Assembly (NCBI GenBank): GCA_012064415.1
Contig: SSNU01000320.1
Coordinates: 1-50,007 of the forward strand
DNA length: 50,007 nucleotides
Reading direction: 5' to 3'
From: Gyrodactylus bullatarudis
Lineage: Eukaryota; Platyhelminthes; Monogenea; Gyrodactylidea; Gyrodactylidae
Shown here: one piece after another, positions 1-11,500 of the stretch
Position numbering within the stretch: position 1 is the stretch's first letter
Layout of the letters: each line of letters begins with the position of its first letter
Notes under the pieces: model-generated
The model's database searches: none
What the model saw: only the letters and a program-made list of their open reading frames with translations
Told to the model about the DNA's origin: nothing
Position numbers and translations under genes: made by a program

Positions 1-120
1 GAGCCGCACACAGCTGCTCCTAGTTTTCGAAGACCTCTTGGGCTAGAAGGACTTCGTGGCGAGGTCGAAACCATCGCAAGTTTAAGTTTGAGCGAAAGAT
101 CAATCGAATTAAAGGAATAG
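1..120 (+). other. Open reading frame cut by window edge, unassigned
   Basis: Frame 1 is open from base 1 to a TAG at 118-120 (39 codons) and is rich in Arg, Leu and Glu. It is more GC-rich than its surroundings. It could be the 3' end of an exon or of a mobile-element gene that begins outside the window. No family is recognised. Bases 121-410 show nothing convincing apart from a possible upstream remnant of the Merlin pseudogene that follows. Confidence 0.2.
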
Positions 121-412
121 AACGAAACATCGAAATTTATTTAATCTCAATCAACAGCAGCAAGGAAAACATCCACATCCTCTACAGCCTGCAAAACTCA
201 CGTATGGATTACAGCCGGAACAAATCTTAATTCAATCATTTTTATCTTTCGTTTCTTTTTGATTTTAATCAACATCTTAAGTTTTCCAAGGCTTATCTTA
301 ACATGCCTAATTTTTCCCCATCATTGTTTTATTCGATGGATGGGCTATTGGAAGTTTTTAAAATTATTTCTGTTATCATGGGGTCTCAATTTAAAAATTT
401 TAGTCCAATGAT

Positions 413-999
413 GTCGGAGGTATCGGTCACATAGTTGAGATTCACGAGACTAAGCTGGACAGATGAAATTATCATCGTGGTCGTATTCTGAGAAATGAAT
501 GGGTGCTTTTGACCGAGAGACCATATCTATTCGTCTGGAAATTGTTACAGAGCGCAACCAACTGGTTCTCGGGAACTTTATCACTGAAAATATACTCCTA
601 GGCTCAACATTTACCTCTGATGAATGACGAGGATACTCGGAGTGGGCTACTGCTGGCTACTGGCATCTAAAGATTAACCATACTTTCGTTTATGTAGATC
701 CAACAGACAATACGGTCCATACTAACTTTGTTGAAAGAGCCTGGCGAACCATGAAGGACAATATAAGCCGGACCGTCGCGATCCACAGAATTGAAGGAGA
801 GATTAAAATTTTCGAGTATCTCTTTAACAAGAAATCTATGGGCTGGAAAGGAATTTTCAACAGCTTTCTAATAGCTTTCTTTGATCCTGAAAATAGAGAT
901 GCTCCTGTTATAAACTTCAATCAAAGAGATGTTGATCGAATTATTATTAATGATGATATTGATGACGTTGATTTAGATAACTCATTCTTCAATTATTAG
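413..999 (+). pseudogene. Degenerate Merlin (ISXO2/IS1016-type) DNA transposase
   Basis: Fragments of a DDE transposase of the ISXO2-like (Merlin) family can be read in order on the plus strand. First comes a VGGIGHIVEIHET segment (about 413-451), where the family has an EIDE-type motif with the first catalytic Asp. Then NYHRGR followed by EWV (about 475-505). After a frame change there is GAFDRE followed by GNFITENILLGSTF and SDE (about 505-624), and finally INHTFVYVDP, VHTNFVERAWRTMK (to about 755) and a tail to the TAA at 997-999. In-frame stops after LDR and after SDE and at least one frameshift show that it is dead. The first catalytic Asp position reads His. The final 82-codon frame (751-999) is its intact C-terminal part. 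No terminal repeats were identified. Confidence 0.75.
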
Positions 1000-1732
1000 A
1001 TTAAAAATTTATTATAACTTTTAAGATCTATTTTAAATATACTTTTTACCATATTTTCAGTCTTTAAATTCTAGTTTCTATTAATATTTTATAACCTCAG
1101 TAACTTAAGAAATAATTGTTGATTCAAAAAGAAATGAAAGATAAAGATGATTAAATTAAGATTCGTTCCTCAACTAGGACGTACACAATTGTATTAGGAA
1201 TAGTATTATTCAAGAATAGGTTGATTATACACATGAATATATCTAAATAGACCATAGTAGGAATTGAATAGTACTCGGGGACCTATTCGATTTTCATTGG
1301 CTCAGGTGAAATTCGCCCGTAAATAAAATTTTGCGTCGTTCCCGAACCAGACCATTACCGATATTTAACTCAAAAGTTATGCACACGTTGAATATTGCTT
1401 TTATATCGAGTATATATGATTCCAGCTATATCCGGAACTGATTCTCTACTTCATCAGACTCGGTTAGTGATACTAATCTTTTATCAAATTTTCCCATTAT
1501 AATTTTCTTTTACCTTCATGCTGGTTTGTTTAAAAATGGGATGGGCTTCGTTTCAAGGTATCAAGTTGAGGGAGTTCTGTGTAAAAAAGAAAGCTATCGT
1601 TGGTCATCAATGATCTGTCATTACTGACTTTACCGAAAATACTGTTTAAATTACATGAATGAAATTGGAATTTAGGCCGACAATAATCAGTCAAAAGTAT
1701 TATTCTTCTCAACTATTTATTTTTTACACTTG
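1000..1732. other. Intergenic, no gene seen
   Basis: AT-rich sequence between the Merlin remnant and the 3' end of GFM1. No convincing exon, RNA gene or terminal repeat was seen on either strand. The short minus-strand frame at 1530-1712 has no recognisable content. Confidence 0.6.
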
Positions 1733-1738
1733 TTTATT
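1733..1738 (-). other. Polyadenylation signal of GFM1
   Basis: AATAAA on the minus strand, about 25 nt downstream of the GFM1 stop codon. The 3' UTR would be very short. Confidence 0.6.
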
Positions 1739-1760
1739 CAGTTTTTAAATTTTTCATTGA

Positions 1761-4700
1761 TCATTTCTTCTTTTTTTTCAGAGAATTAGCATTTCTTTCT
1801 TCTATCAATTTTTCATTCTCAGAAATGCACTGTTGAGTAGTTTCTGAATTTGCCGGACAATATCTAGCAAATTCCATGGTAAATTCACCTTTTCCTTCGG
1901 TTATTCCTCTTAATTCTCCAATATAACCAAACATGTTGTTCAGTGGGACTTCAGCAATTATTGTGACATTTGCCTCTTCTGTTTCAGAATCATTTATTAT
2001 TCCATTTCGTTTAGTTAGTCCAGACATAACTTTACTCTGAAATTCAACAGGTGCAGAGATTTCAACTTTCATGACTGGTTCAATGATTTGCCACTCTCCA
2101 ATTTCCATAGCTTGAATTTTAGAAAAGTTTATTCATAGAATGAAATATATAACATATTTTGAGATGATTATTCTATTTTAATTTATAGAGTATCAGATAA
2201 TAAATGGAAATGATAATCCCTTTATTTGAATAATGAATCTTATTTTTTATTTAATCCTTATAAATTTTTTAGTCTAATTTTAAAATTAATTACCTTGATT
2301 TAGAGCTCCTTCTGCAGCCAGTTGAAATGAATGGTCACTGCTATCTACTGAATGATGTGCACCGTCTTTTAAGCGAATAAGAATGCCGGAAATTTTTTGT
2401 TGAGCTAAGATTCCTCCCTTATCTGCACGCTTGCGAAACCCAGTTTCAATGCTTGAAACAAAATTCTTGGGTACATTAGTACCAGTTGTTTCATCAATGA
2501 ATTTTATAATATTGTTATCTGGGAATTCGAGGGGTTCGATAACACCAATAACTCGACCAAATTGACCTGCACCCCCAGATTGTTTCTTGTGCAAATAATC
2601 AAACCTAAACAGAAAAAAATCTTTTTAATGAATCTATAATTATTAGTTTTAAGCATGTCTTCATAAATCTTTCTCTGTATTAAGAATGTAAGCCCCTTTT
2701 TCTCCAATAATACAGGTTTAATTTGTATTCTACTGAATTTTAAAAGATTAAAACTACCATATCTCACCTGGAAAAGATTAGAGAGAAAAATGAAAAGTGG
2801 ATCTGGAATCAGCAAAAAATTTGTGAATAAAAATCTTGAGATGAAGAGAAAAAATGAGAAAATTATTCACTTAAGCTTAATTTTGCACCAGAAAATAAAA
2901 TTTTAAGTTAGGAAATTTTAAAATTAATCTATTTCTTCGAATTCGAGAATCAGAAGAAAAGCGATTTTTACCACTGAGATCAGCGCATCAAATCATACCA
3001 GATCTCAAAAAAGGTCTAAAGTAAAAGAGGTAAACTTTAAGTTTGTTTTTTTAATACATTGTTAGTTTTATGAATAGGAGTAAGCGAAGAAAATTTTTTT
3101 TCACTGAAGAATCATTATATTCTGGTTTCACAAATATTCAATCTATACTTATTAAATAAAACTAATTTATCATAATAATTTAGAGTCAATATTTTTTAGT
3201 TGTAAAAAACAAGTAACCAAGCAAGGGAAAACCTATTCATTTAATTTTTTCATAGAGCTCACAGTGAGTTGAACTCACTCAATTGGTTCCTTAATTGTCT
3301 CTTTGAATGCAACTTTTGGCTTTCCCAAAATACAAGGAGCTTTGTATTCCTTTTCCAGACGTTGGGCATATATTTCTAAATGTAATTCGCCCATCCCAGA
3401 GACTAAAGACTGTTCATTTTCTTCATCGTAAGCCCAATTGAAAGTAGGATCTTCTCTAGTGAAACGACGCATACCTTTATTAAAGTTTTCTGCTGATTTT
3501 GTATCTTTTGGTTTAATTGTCATTGAAACAACAGGTTCGGGAATAAACATTGTCTCCATAGATAAAAGATCTTTAGCTTTTTCACACATGAAAGTATCAC
3601 CAGAAGCACATTCAACTCCGAATAAAGCAGCAATGTCTCCAGCGTAAACATTATCTAGATCTTCAAGATTTGTAACATTGACACGACCGAGTCGGTTGAC
3701 TTTAATCTTCTGTTTTGTTCTGACATTAATTAAAGTATCACCTTTATTCAGCTGGCCTTGATATACTCTTATATAGGTTAGCTGACCAAATTTGCTGGCT
3801 TCAAGTTTAAAGGCAAGACCAAGAAAAGGATTTTTATCACATCGGGAACTATCAAGTTTGACTTTTTCCTCTCTTAGGATAAAAACAAAATTTACCTCCG
3901 ATAAAATATCTCATTTTATTTTATTGTTTTTCAATTGTCATTTTCATTGAAGATGCTTCAACTGTTAGTGTTGAATCATTAACAATGTTGAATTTCGAAT
4001 TTTTTATGAATTAGGTAGATTAATAAAAAAATTCCAACTCACACTCCTTCTTTTGTTAGTTTAAGAGCAAAATGATCAATTTGACTTGGATTGGGAAGAT
4101 AATCGACAATAGCATCCAACAGAGGTTGTACACCTTTATTTTTCAGAGCTGATCCAACCATTATAGGCATAAACTTCCTAGCTATTGTAGTTCTCTGAAC
4201 AGCATCTGATATATCTTTAGGCGTGATGGGCTTTTCTTCCAAATATAATTCACTCAACTTTTCATCTAGATCTGCAAGTGTTTCAATCAACTCATGGCGT
4301 CTTTCCTTGAATTCTGACATATAATTAGACGGAATTTGATCTTTTCTCATTGTGAGTCCATTTGGTTCTTCAAAATAAAGGGAGCATTCATTTATGAGAT
4401 CAATAATTCCTTCATTTTTGCTCTCCAATCCAATCGGAATATTGATGAAAGAACATGTTTTTTTTAATTTTTTTCGAATTTGATCAACAACTCTATTAGG
4501 ATTAGAGCCTAAGCGATCAAGTTTGTTGATAAATCCTATTCTCGGAATATCATAACGATTCATTTGTCTAGTAACTGTCATTGTTTGACTTTGAACACCA
4601 CCAACCGCACATAATACAAGGATACCACTGTCAAGAACTCTCAGTGCACGCTCTACCTCGACAGTAAAATCAATATGTCCTGGAGTATCGATTAGATTTA

Positions 4701-5031
4701 TGGTATTATTCTTCCAATATGTATAAGTAGAAGCAGATTGGATAGTTATCCCACGCTGACGCTCTAAATCCATATGATCCATTACAGCTCCTACTCCATC
4801 TTTCCCACGAACTTCGTGCATGGTCTTTATTCGGTTTGAATAAAATAATATCCTTTCGGATAAAGTAGTTTTACCACTATCAATATGAGCAGATATACCT
4901 ATATTTCTAATTTTATTAACGTTCAAGAAGTCCTATTTAAATATAAATTAATATTATAATCTCACTGTATTCTCATGGCTGTTAAATCGTTTTATGACTG
5001 TAGAAATCCTATGAAATCTAAAAAAACTCAT
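1761..5031 (-). CDS. GFM1: Elongation factor G, mitochondrial (EF-G1)
   Basis: This GTPase drives ribosomal translocation in mitochondria. Five exons join in frame (5031-4966, 4932-4043, 3872-3279, 2604-2294, 2110-1761) to give 736 aa, close to human GFM1 (751). Exon 1 encodes 22 residues rich in Arg, Ser and Phe, a typical matrix-targeting peptide. There is no ATG at the head of exon 2, so exon 1 is needed. Visible G motifs are AHIDSGKTT (about 37-45), RGITI, DTPGH, NKLD and GSA. Domain II, the [14 protein letters not shown] segment, the domain IV signature [12 protein letters not shown] and the C-terminal [13 protein letters not shown] follow. The [10 protein letters not shown] and [11 protein letters not shown] segments match EF-G1 rather than GFM2. 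Introns are 33, 170, 674 and 183 nt; the first is exceptionally short. The protein ends in five lysines. TRIO lies 532 bp upstream on the same strand. Confidence 0.96.
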
Positions 5032-5563
5032 GTATAGGTTGAAATATTGCCAATTTTTAAAGAAGTTTATAAAATTTCCCTAGATAAGTGTTTAAGCTTT
5101 ATAACAATTTTAAAAAATAATAAAAATTTTATCATAAATTACAAAATTTTTATTTAATAAATTATTAATTGCTATATGCTAAATTACCATTGCTATTACC
5201 TTGCTTATACCTACTAGTCTATCAATGTCGTAATAGTACTAATATTGGTACAAATATTAGTAAAAATGAATTTAAATATAATTATTCAAAAGAAAAATTG
5301 TTAGACGAAAACAGAATTAGTGGATATATGCTATATTTACAAAATCGATATTATCCAATCTTGGATTATTGAGAATACAAAACAACATTGTATTCAGGGT
5401 TTGAAGATCAGATATTTTTCTCAAATGATTGTACACAATTATTAAAAGTATCACATGAAAATAAGTAATTCAATGATAAAGAAATTATCAAATTAAGATT
5501 AAAATTAAGCTTTGCGTAATATATAATGTTAATAAATAGTAAATACAAAATTTGATTTCTCTT
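5032..5563. other. GFM1 upstream / TRIO downstream intergenic spacer
   Basis: This 532-bp AT-rich spacer separates the TRIO stop codon from the GFM1 start. It should hold the GFM1 promoter and the TRIO 3' UTR. A 67-codon plus-strand frame at 5169-5372 has no ATG at its start and no recognisable homology, and is not taken as a gene. Confidence 0.5.
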
Positions 5564-8500
5564 TCAATGATTGCGTTGTGAAATAAGTTTTTCGAGTAGA
5601 CTGTTAAAGTCTTCTTTAACAGTTGGAGAACGAGGTGTTACAACTTTCATATTCCCGGATACACTTGGAGAAGTGAGTTCAGTTAACCATTTAATACGAG
5701 TTTGAGCTGTTTGGGGTGCAACAATTATCGAACAACAGGAAGGCACTGCCCTGATTTCTCCACTGGGCATTCTAGATTCCACCATCGGAGGCCTAGATAG
5801 GATTGAAAACCAAAATAATTGACCATTATCTTCTGAATTATTCAACTTTTCATCTTTCATTGAGATATCTTCAATTATTGTAATATTAGGTACAAGAAAT
5901 ATATGTTCAATATCACAGTGATTATCTCCAGACGAATTCTTGGCAACAACAAGAGCATTTTCATATAGCATTAAATAGCCCGAATGGAAATGCAAGTCTG
6001 ATGTGGGATGAGAATTTATCATCGAGGCCATACGTGGGACTGATATTAAATCTTCTGGGAGTTGAGAATGAAATGTACTTAATTCTTGACGGATACATAA
6101 GCGAGACAGTTGTAAGTCACCGAACATGATAAGTTTACCAAATATTTCTGAAAAAGGAGTGGAAATACCATATGATTCAAGTGATGGAGGAGAAAAATCC
6201 CGGTTATTAAACGAATTAGTCAAGTCAATGCATTCTTCAGAATTATTACTTCGTTCATTTGTAGAAGTATTCTGTTGATGAAAAAAGAAAATTAATTGGA
6301 AATAATTGAAATGCGATTAAAATTTTAAAAACCTTAAAATAAAAACTACACCTGATGTCATTATTATGTTTAGCTTTAAAAAGAATCACATTTACTTTTC
6401 CAAAATAATAACCGAAATCGAGTAAACCAAACATAATTATAATTATAAATATTATTAAATCTTAGACTATGGCTTAAAAATTTGGAATGAATTGTAAACA
6501 AATCAGAATAAAAACTTATGCTATTTCTTCTAATGATCAATTCGCCTCAATATAATATACTACCCTATAGTAGCAAGGGTCGAGTCGAATCTAATCTAAT
6601 CAAAATTTGCCTATATAAATAGGCGAGGTCCTGAAATTTTCAAAAATTATTTTCAATCAATTCTCCTATCACTTTATTCAATAATTACTCATTTCGGATT
6701 TTTACATACTGCTAAAAATAAAATGAAACTTTCTAAAAATAACTTGAAAATATATCAAAAATGAATAAAAGTTCTGATAAAGGAGGAAGTATCTAATATA
6801 AGTGACATACTTTTTCGAATAGTAATACGATTCTTGATTATAAATAAGGGAAATTTGAATAGAAACGCTTTATTAAAATTAAACTAACCTGGCCATACTT
6901 GTAGCAGTCAATGTTGACAGAAAAGTTCGGAATCCCACTAGGAAATCCGGAATTTTCATTGAATCCATTACCATTTGATGCAGAAGCCTTGCGCCCGAGA
7001 GTTCTATCCTTTTGCTGATTAAAAATTCGACTTAGTTTTGGACTTCCCACAGGAGTTCCCAAAGATAATCCTCCCATGTTGTTCATCAGACCTAAAAAAT
7101 AAGTTCAAAATTCTCAAATAATTTTCAAATTAGAACTAATCGAAAATTCTTTTCAAGAAAAAATAGGCTAGACTCTAAATAATGAAGAGGAAGTTTTAAA
7201 AAGCACTCACTTTGAGTGTCATCGCCATTTAGTATATTTTCAGGATTATTTTGGTCTGTTGAGATTTTATTGTTCTCTTCTGTAGGCTTTGGTAACTCAG
7301 GAAGTTGCATCATGGGAGGAGGCAGTTCAACCTCGACTGATTCCTCACTGATATTATCGAATGATTGGGACTGTCCAACGACAGATTGTGGAATTTTCAT
7401 ATCAGATGACTGTAAAAATATGAATTAAAAATAAGATTTATGATTAAAAAATTTAATAAGTTAATTGCTTACAGAGTCTAATTTTCCTTTTGGTAATGGA
7501 GCATGTGTGAGACTATTCTTCTTTTCCTTCAACGAACCAACAGATGAAGGAAGCCATTTGCGAATATTGCTAGAACCTCTGCGAGAATTGGAGCCATGCG
7601 AGGTAGGATTTGTGCTATATGAAGAGGATGATGTTGACTCTGCTTTTTTATGTAATAAGGATTGGGACGGTCCAAGAATTTTGGTTGGAATCCAACCTTC
7701 CATTTGTGATTGAGAATTGAGAATAGCATTTTCAGCGATATTTGACAAATGACGAACATAGCACCATTCATTTTCAGGGTTTATTGAATTTGGTTCTCTA
7801 TCAGAGACTGGTGGTAGATTATTAGGAGTTTTGTCTCTATGTAACACGAGGACAAGCTGATTTTGCTTTACCGACAACTGATTTTCACTTTGAGACTAAA
7901 AAGAGGATTATTTTCATGCAATCATCGAGAAACTCAAGAAAAAATATTTACTTGATAGGATTGATTGATAAAGAATTTAAATTCTGCCTCTGGATCATTA
8001 TCGAGACTGCCATCAGTTCCTTTGAGAGAAGAATTCTGTTCAAGTAGGACACTGAACATTCGTTCTCTCATTAGTTCCCGCATACCACGAACCCAATTCT
8101 GAAAATGGAAGCAAAAACTCATAATGGATCATGACCAAAATGAATGAAAAATCAAAGATGAACCTTTATTATAAGCTAGATGACCTGAAAACTTGAATAT
8201 TTTAATTTATTCATCTCAATATATAAACTCAGGTGATGTATGATTTCATAAATGTTTCAATCTTAATAAAAATATGAGAAAATACCAACAGAAATTAAAA
8301 TATCTCATATAATATGGCTAGCTAATAAACCTATTATGGTTAAAAGAAATGCTGAGGACGAGCAGACAGGTTAGCCAATAGACTTTGTTATAAAATTGAG
8401 ATAGAAGAGAACCAATGAGAATTTTCCTTTATCATCTGTGCAATGCATTTAGAATTAATTGATTGGTTGTTTATGATTTTAATAAGCCTTATTTTTCTCC

Positions 8501-11500
8501 CAAGCATTTTATTTATGTGAATGAATGGGATAAACTTACGTGTTTGATAGATATACAGGATGCTTTAATAATTAGACGATATTCTGAAGGCGAGGGTACT
8601 CTTCCTGCCCACAAAGCAAACTTGCACTGATCTCCCTCAACGTGCTCCGTTATATTGTATTCAGCAAGGAGAAAGTGTGTTTTATACATGTATTTACCTT
8701 TGTGTTCACCTGGTTGGGAAGGAATTTCTTTAGCAAGAATGAGATAAATTTCTGTGAGGAAACATCTTCTCTCGCGGGTCTTCTTAATCAACTGTTTAGG
8801 TTCTGTTATCGTGAATGCATCCTAATTTTAAGAAATTAGTGTCTTTGTAGGAAGATGAATTAATTACGATTGAGCATACCTGCAAAATGACATCTCCCAT
8901 GTGAGAGATTTCTTCTGGGACACCCTGTAACATACTTAAATGAACAGCATCATTTGCTTTTTTTGGTACAGTGAGCATGACTTCGAGGCCTTCATTGAGT
9001 TCCCCAGTAGCCTTTTCATCACAACAGTCTTTGAGTTCTCGCAAAATTAATTGGTATTTAGTAATTCTTTGGACAGGCTTTATCAGATATGACTGAAGAG
9101 GTTCTGGAACTTTCCAAGCTGATTGGACTTGAGTGAAGAAAGTACCAGCCTCGCCTATAATGAGATTTGTACTTTCGGTATTATTTACACAGTAGTCAAC
9201 ATAAAGATCAGCTAGACGATCTGCGTGGCATACAAAACAATGTCCCACATCTTCAGGTAAGAAATCCCCACCAAGGGCATACCGAGATAATTCTGGTTCA
9301 AATATATTTGTATGAAAGTCCAAGAGTTTGGGAATATTTCCGAATAATGTTTCTTCTTTACCCAAAAGACCTGGAGGAACCTTGAATAAAAAATATTTCA
9401 ATACAATTAAATCAATAAAATAAAATGAAAAGAATTATTAATTTAAAGTACTAAATTATTGGTTTGTACAATATGGTAAATGCGACTTGAAGAAAAAAAA
9501 ACAGATAACAATATAATTAACATGAGAGGTTACAGCCAAAATCATAATCGATTAGAAAAATAAGGACATGAAAGATCAATATTAAAGAGAGAAAATGACT
9601 ATAACTTTTATCATCAAAAAAAATACCTGAATTACTTTTAAACTAAAACATACCTTGATGTCTGGTGGAGGACTTGAGATAGATTTGAAATAAAAGTCTA
9701 CACATTGTTTCAATGCAACAACGTATGCTTTTTCTGTAGTAATAAGTTCTTTAATAAGATTTTCCCTACGCTTTAAAAGACGTTTCTGCTCAGATGTAAG
9801 GACTGTCGCTTCAACAACACCCTTTCCAATGACACCGCTGCCATTTGACGAGGTTGATATTCTGAAGAATTAAAGAGATTAGATTTTTAATTAAATTTTA
9901 CTCTATAAACATGCATTCACCTATTTTCATTTTCATTGTTACCTTCATCACTCAATCGTCGCTGGTTTGAGTCATCAATGGAAGGTTTTCTCAATTGAGC
10001 AACTCCTCCAGCCTGTTGATTGGAGTATTGACTTTTAAATGCATCGAGTATTGTATCAAGACGACTCTTGAGTAATTTGTAATCAATTATATGAATGAGA
10101 CTTTCTTGATGAAGGAGGGAATTTATTATGGAGCTAAGCTGATGTGTTTCCTGAAAGAGTTGTTGAGAGGCGGCATTATCTTTTTGGAGTTCTGGTGTAT
10201 TCTTTCCAATAAGATCATCAACATTATTCTGAAAAAAAAGAACATTAAAATACAAAAGCACATGAAAAAGTACTATTAATAATAATTATAAGAGTGGCAT
10301 ATTTTTAATAAGTGAACGTTTAGGTGTCTAAGGTCACCAAAGGAAATTGTTAACTAACCAAGGAATAAATATCAAGTTGAATAAAGAATCCTATCTCTAT
10401 CTAATACTGGTTCGTTTTTAAGATGTTAAAATTTACATTTATAGGAATAAGGCTATATAATTTAATAAAGGAATCCATGGTTAATTGAAATTATTTACTG
10501 CATACATAAATATTTTTTAATCAATAAAATGGAACATAGATAAAAATAGTACTTACGGAAAGTTTAAGAAAATATATACATTCTTCCAATTTCCTCTTTT
10601 TTGCTGCCCAAACTTCAAGAACAGATTGCTCTTTGGTCATTAGCTCAGCCATGCAACGACGAATATTTTCTTCAACAAAACTTCTGTTTCTTGATTGGGG
10701 AGGTTGTCGATTAAGATATTTGCTAAACAACTCAGCAGTACGTCTAGCTAGGATGCATGCCTTGAGGAAAGCTTCTTTTTGTTCAGCATGCTTGTCGATA
10801 ATAGTCTTCATAGACCAAAGTAAATTAGGCTCTTTTTTCTCTTTTGCTGTTTGACATGGATCTTCCAAACGACGGTATTCTTTCTCCAATTGTCGGAGAA
10901 CATTCATAACTTGAGCTGAGGTCTTGTACCAGTTGGAAGCAGCAACAAGGAGTTTATGCTTTTCCTCAGCAGCATATACTAGTTTTTGCCAGCGGTTAGC
11001 AACTGTCTCGACGACTTGTTGAAAGTCAGCTTTCCGAGAATGCTCAACTGGTTTGTCCTCTTTTTGAGCAGCTGCATTAGCCTGTTGAAGAAGATAACTA
11101 GCCCTGGCAGCACATTGTACAGCATTAGGATGAGCCTCGTTGAGAACTGGTTGGAATTTATCATGTTCTGCTTGAAGTTCATCGGCTTCAGCCAAGTTAC
11201 AAGGAATAACTGCTTTTGACATAAGGAGAGATTCACAATCATGAATCCATTGCAAGACCTATATAAAAGATCAAATAATACAATGCTAAGGCTTTGGTAT
11301 TCTTTTTAGTTTAACTCACATGCCGGGATGTTGCTTGAAGTCGACGCCAGTCAAGCTCAGTTGCTATTTTCTCATTAAGCTCATCCACTGAGGACACTGA
11401 TTGGCTGAGTTCTTGAATTAAACGAGTTACGCGTTCAACTGCATTTTCACCACTTTCAGCGACACCACTATCACTGCTACCAGGACCGGCTAAAGTAAAA

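Noticed and set aside
1761..5031. GFM2 (mitochondrial ribosome recycling factor) as identity
   Set aside because: The switch and domain IV signatures ([23 protein letters not shown], full-length domain order) follow EF-G1.
5169..5372. A 67-codon plus-strand frame with a hydrophobic start, resembling a signal peptide
   Set aside because: It has no ATG start, no splice context and no homology, and lies between two minus-strand genes.
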